Positions 61,260 through 64,000 of a stretch of DNA of 64,000 bases are shown here, piece after piece. This DNA is from Ferrimonas lipolytica. GTDB lineage: Bacteria > Pseudomonadota > Gammaproteobacteria > Enterobacterales > Shewanellaceae. The stretch spans positions 1,302,001 through 1,366,000 of the forward strand of contig NZ_CP051180.1 of assembly GCF_012295575.1 (NCBI RefSeq). Reading direction: 5' to 3'. A program made the position numbers and the translations under genes. Under the pieces are notes generated by a model. That model did not search any database, was not told the origin of the DNA, and worked only from the letters and a program-made list of their open reading frames with translations. The stretch's first letter is position 1; each line of letters opens with the position of its first letter.

Positions 61260-61752
61260 GATCATTCCGGTGCTTTTGGATCCACAGCTGCACCTGTAGT
61301 AACAGTTGTTGCAATTGCGAGGATGTAAGTTGGTTGGGGCCATAGGCTAGTTGGTGAAGTAGGCCACTCATATCACCGCTAAATGTGCAATCGGGGCAAC
61401 GCTGATCTAACCATTGCTCCCACGCACGCCCATGCAAGCCAATAACCTCATTACGGCAGCTGGCGGCGATGGCGGTCTTACGGAGCAGTGTCGGCACTTC
61501 AACCAAACGCTGGTTACTATTATCATTTACGGATAACAGCGGCTGGAGCCACGTTAATGCGTCGCGTCGATAGCGATTACGTTGATATCGGCGATAGGCG
61601 TTAACGCTGCTATTGCAGAGGCAGACAATCACAAAAGCACTGATAACTAACCAACCATCGCCTTGCGGCCACCAACTGATCTCTGTCGGTATTGCGGTCT
61701 CAATGAAGTAAGTAAGCTTACTGTTGCCCCATTCGGGCCCGAAGTCGTACAT
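61252..61752 (-). CDS. DUF4381-family membrane protein
   Basis: 166 residues. One transmembrane helix (about 33-48), then a basic cytoplasmic domain with RRDALTWLQP and VEVPTLLRKTAIAA, and HGRAWEQWLDQR, typical of DUF4381 proteins that lie between DUF58 and batA genes. It overlaps batA by 8 bases and the DUF58 gene by one. Function is unknown but operon-linked. Confidence 0.85.
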   Translation of the reverse strand: MYDFGPEWGNSKLTYFIETAIPTEISWWPQGDGWLVISAFVIVCLCNSSVNAYRRYQRNRYRRDALTWLQPLLSVNDNSNQRLVEVPTLLRKTAIAASCRNEVIGLHGRAWEQWLDQRCPDCTFSGDMSGLLHQLAYGPNQLTSSQLQQLLLQVQLWIQKHRNDHD

Positions 61753-62663
61753 CAGCGACTCTCCAACCAGGTGCGTAACTGCGCCGTTATTGGCTTTATG
61801 GTGCTGACCATGAAACGTTGAAATGGATAACGCTGCTCAAGGGCTTCGAAGCGTTGTTCAGCGTGGTGCTGATGTTGGGCCATCTTGGTGGTTAGCGCGC
61901 TATCGTTACCGTCGACTTGGATCTGCTCCAGCCCGTTACTAAGGATAAGGTTTGCGTCTGCTGGCAGTTGCTGCTCCAGTGGATCGGCAACATGGCAAAG
62001 CACCACTTGATGCTGCTGCAGCAATAGCTTTAAGGCAGCAAAAGTATCGTCATCCCAGTCATTGGGATCGCAGATCAACAGCACTAGGCTAGCTCCGTTA
62101 CATTGCGCCAGAACTTGATGCAGATGAGAGGCAGTAGGCGCCGCTTGATGCGTGAGCGGCGCAACCGATAACGATTGGTTGTACGCGGTTATCTGTTGCA
62201 GCAGTTGCGTTTGGTGCCGTTGGTTACGTTTGGGTTGCAATTGGCGACTGCTGCTATCGGAAAATACCAATAACCCAGTGCGATCCCCTTGCTGGGTGGC
62301 AATCCACATCGATAATGCCGCCAGCTCTGCAGCGATCACCGACTTGGTTTTGCCGGTGCTGCCAAAAAACATCGCTTGGCGTTGATCTAGCACAATCAAT
62401 AAGTCGCGATCGCGCTCTTCACTGAAAACGCGCACATGAGGCTTACTGGTGCGTAGAGTTGCCTTCCAGTCCATGGTACGAATGTCATCGCCATGCTGGT
62501 ACTGCCGCAGTTCTTCGAAATTCAAGCCGCGGCCATGCAAAGAGGAGCGATGTTGGCCAAGTGGTTGTCGCTTAATTTTTCGTTTGGAGACAAACGAGAG
62601 CCCTTGCGCCTGAAACTTAAGCTGTTGCAGTTGCGGCATATCAACATGAATGGAACTGCTCAT
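61752..62663 (-). CDS. DUF58-family protein
   Basis: 303 residues with the DUF58 core: HGRGLNFEELRQYQHGDDIRTMDWKATLRTSKPHVRVFSEERDRDLLIVLDQR, including a vWA-like DQR-x-M segment. It is a cytoplasmic partner of MoxR ATPases in this operon type. It starts nine bases after moxR. No membrane helix. Biochemical activity is unknown. Confidence 0.9.
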   Translation of the reverse strand: MSSSIHVDMPQLQQLKFQAQGLSFVSKRKIKRQPLGQHRSSLHGRGLNFEELRQYQHGDDIRTMDWKATLRTSKPHVRVFSEERDRDLLIVLDQRQAMFFGSTGKTKSVIAAELAALSMWIATQQGDRTGLLVFSDSSSRQLQPKRNQRHQTQLLQQITAYNQSLSVAPLTHQAAPTASHLHQVLAQCNGASLVLLICDPNDWDDDTFAALKLLLQQHQVVLCHVADPLEQQLPADANLILSNGLEQIQVDGNDSALTTKMAQHQHHAEQRFEALEQRYPFQRFMVSTIKPITAQLRTWLESR

Positions 62664-62672
62664 AGCAAGCCC

Positions 62673-63638
62673 TTATGCCAATGCGGTGTTGCGGATAATT
62701 TCATCAATCACATCGTCGGCGCTGATGCCGTTTGCCTGTGCTTCGTAGCTTAGAATGAGCCGATGGCGCAGTACTCGATGGACAACTGCTTTAACGTCAT
62801 CGGGATCGACAAAGCTGCGCCCTTGGAGATAGGCCATCGCTCGGGCCGATTTATCAATAGCTAAGCTAGCGCGTGGACTTGCCCCAGCAACAATCCAACG
62901 GGATAGCTCGCTATCTGCCGCCCGTTCAGGTTTACGAGTGAGCATGACTAAAGCAACGATGTAATCGACAATTGCTTTACTGACGTGAATCGATTGCACC
63001 TGCTGGCGGGCCACGTTAAGCCAGTTTGAATCGAAATGCAGCGGCGCTTGTTCTGTTTGCGCTTCTTCGGCTCGTACTAGTTCGATGATTTGCGCTTCGG
63101 TTTCATCGTTTGGGTAATCAACGATTACCTTCATTAAGAATCGGTCCATCTGCGCTTCGGGTAGCGGATAGGTTCCTTCCTGTTCAATTGGGTTTTGTGT
63201 TGCCAGTACCATAAACAGTGCGGGTAGGGCGTGGCTATGGCCGGCAATGGTTACCTGCCGCTCCTCCATCGCTTCAAGCAACGCCGCCTGCACTTTGGCT
63301 GGGGCGCGATTGATCTCGTCGGCGAGAATAAGATTGTTAAATATTGGCCCCGGTTGGAACTGCAGTTTAGGTACGCCGTCTAGCTGCGAATACACCTCGG
63401 TGCCGGTGACGTCGGAAGGGAGTAAATCAGGGGTAAACTGAATGCGGCCGAAATCGACCTTCATCGCATCGGCTAAGGATTTAATGGCGCGGGTCTTGGC
63501 GGTGCCCGGCATCCCTTCGAGTAGCAGGTTACCGTTGGAAAGTAACGCGATAAGAAGTGCTTCGGACAGATGCTGTTGTCCAATCACAGCGTGATCAAGC
63601 TGGCTTTTAAGCTGTTGTAGTGGTGAATCGACGGTCAT
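62673..63638 (-). CDS. MoxR-family AAA+ ATPase
   Basis: 321 residues. Walker A GMPGTAKT (42-49), Walker B LILADEIN (103-110), sensor 1 ATQNP (in VLATQNPIEQEG) and the arginine region EAQMDRFLM are all present. MoxR proteins are chaperone-like ATPases that assemble or activate vWA-domain partners, here presumably BatA and BatB. First gene of moxR-DUF58-DUF4381-batA-batB-TPR-batD, all coupled or closely spaced. The 216 bases upstream hold the promoter. Confidence 0.94.
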   Translation of the reverse strand: MTVDSPLQQLKSQLDHAVIGQQHLSEALLIALLSNGNLLLEGMPGTAKTRAIKSLADAMKVDFGRIQFTPDLLPSDVTGTEVYSQLDGVPKLQFQPGPIFNNLILADEINRAPAKVQAALLEAMEERQVTIAGHSHALPALFMVLATQNPIEQEGTYPLPEAQMDRFLMKVIVDYPNDETEAQIIELVRAEEAQTEQAPLHFDSNWLNVARQQVQSIHVSKAIVDYIVALVMLTRKPERAADSELSRWIVAGASPRASLAIDKSARAMAYLQGRSFVDPDDVKAVVHRVLRHRLILSYEAQANGISADDVIDEIIRNTALA

Positions 63639-63854
63639 GACCGATCAGTTGGTTGTTCGAATTGTGTTTGAACAGTACCAACCGTCTAAACCATTGACTG
63701 TGAGTTGAGTCAATCGTTTGCTTTGCGGGGATTTGTTCTAATTTGTTTGTGATAGCAGGTAGATACTTAGTGCTTTTGGCGGAACATTGTTTCCAAAACT
63801 GGCGATGTTGTAGGCGCGGCGCGGTTATGTAGCGCTGTTTCTTAGCAATAAAAA

Positions 63855-64000
63855 GGTTGTGTACCAATTAAGTGGTTCTCTTTTCAATGCTGTTAAAGCA
63901 AAGGCTAGGCGAGTTTTGATGCAAAGGGTAAAGCACTACCGCCGTTGCTCTTGCGCCGCATTGGAGCAGGTCAGCGAAGCGTTTTGGAGTGCGACCTAAG
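63855..64000 (+). mobile_element. MITE-like repeat, copy 10 (cut by window end)
   Basis: Begins GGTTGTGTACCAATTAAGTGG, with one change from the consensus GGCTGTGT, and continues colinear with other copies to the window edge at the GCGACCTAAG segment. Left flank AATAAAAA is AT-rich like the other target sites. Confidence 0.85.

Noticed and set aside
63607-63867. 86-codon frame upstream of moxR
   Set aside because: It overlaps the moxR start and its promoter region, with no recognisable product.

Overview
The window looks like chromosomal DNA of a marine-type gammaproteobacterium, most like the Shewanella/Ferrimonas side of Alteromonadales. The reasons are the gene content and order: tusDC next to yccA, a lone nrfA, norM with a DUF3080 lipoprotein divergent from ribE, an AUU-started infC, and integron attC sites of the Shewanella/Vibrio kind. 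I place it by family resemblance only. Several neighbours (tus, ribE/norM, btuCD, thrS-infC-rpmI-rplT, a fructosamine-kinase gene) also sit close together in the terminus half of the Escherichia coli chromosome, so this may be a terminus-proximal segment.

Layout. 0-2.2 kb: sulfur-relay genes tusDC (tusC cut by the window edge), yccA and a tRNA-Ser. 2.7-7.5 kb: phosphate-uptake operon pstSCAB behind a Pho box. 8-9.3 kb: nitrite reductase nrfA. 9.7-13 kb: an RhlE-type helicase, a membrane diguanylate cyclase and a small unknown protein. 13.2-18 kb: a cobalamin riboswitch and btuB-btuD-btuC-btuF, a complete vitamin B12 uptake set. 18-22 kb: an Atm1-type exporter, a Tus replication-terminator protein and a family II pyrophosphatase. 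22.1-25.7 kb: an ECF sigma factor translationally coupled to a Ser/Thr kinase, plus an orphan winged-helix regulator. 25.8-27.2 kb: three tRNA-Ser genes around a decayed IS3-type element. 27.3-34 kb: a PAS-GGDEF cyclase, DUF2750, a tyrosine-recombinase-like protein that has lost its catalytic residues, a Card1/DUF1887-like CARF nuclease with no CRISPR array in view, and a MarR-controlled membrane protein. 34-43 kb: LysR with a B3-like metallo-beta-lactamase-fold protein, M32 carboxypeptidase, two tRNA-Val, DUF3080, NorM, RibE and a small metabolic cluster. 43.2-46.4 kb: thrS-infC-rpmI-rplT. 46.7-51.5 kb: DUF1853, a D-lactate dehydrogenase-like enzyme, NIF3 and M42 peptidase. 52-54.4 kb: integron-type gene cassettes with attC sites, all on the minus strand. 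54.7-63.6 kb: a CPA-type antiporter and the moxR/DUF58/bat aerotolerance-type operon.

The most striking non-gene structure is a dispersed repeat of about 265-306 bp with GGCTGTGT...ACACAGCC inverted ends. It is seen ten times in 64 kb, with AT-rich target duplications (a perfect 8 bp in one copy). It has no intact coding capacity and behaves like a MITE. At least five copies sit exactly in the T-tract of an intrinsic terminator, which suggests targeting of gene ends.

Working together: riboswitch plus btuBDCF controls B12 uptake; Pho box plus pstSCAB controls phosphate uptake; Tus may act at Ter-like sites nearby; the sigma factor and kinase probably form a phosphorylation-activated signalling pair; and the moxR-bat genes form one collinear operon of AAA, DUF58, von Willebrand and TPR proteins at the inner membrane.
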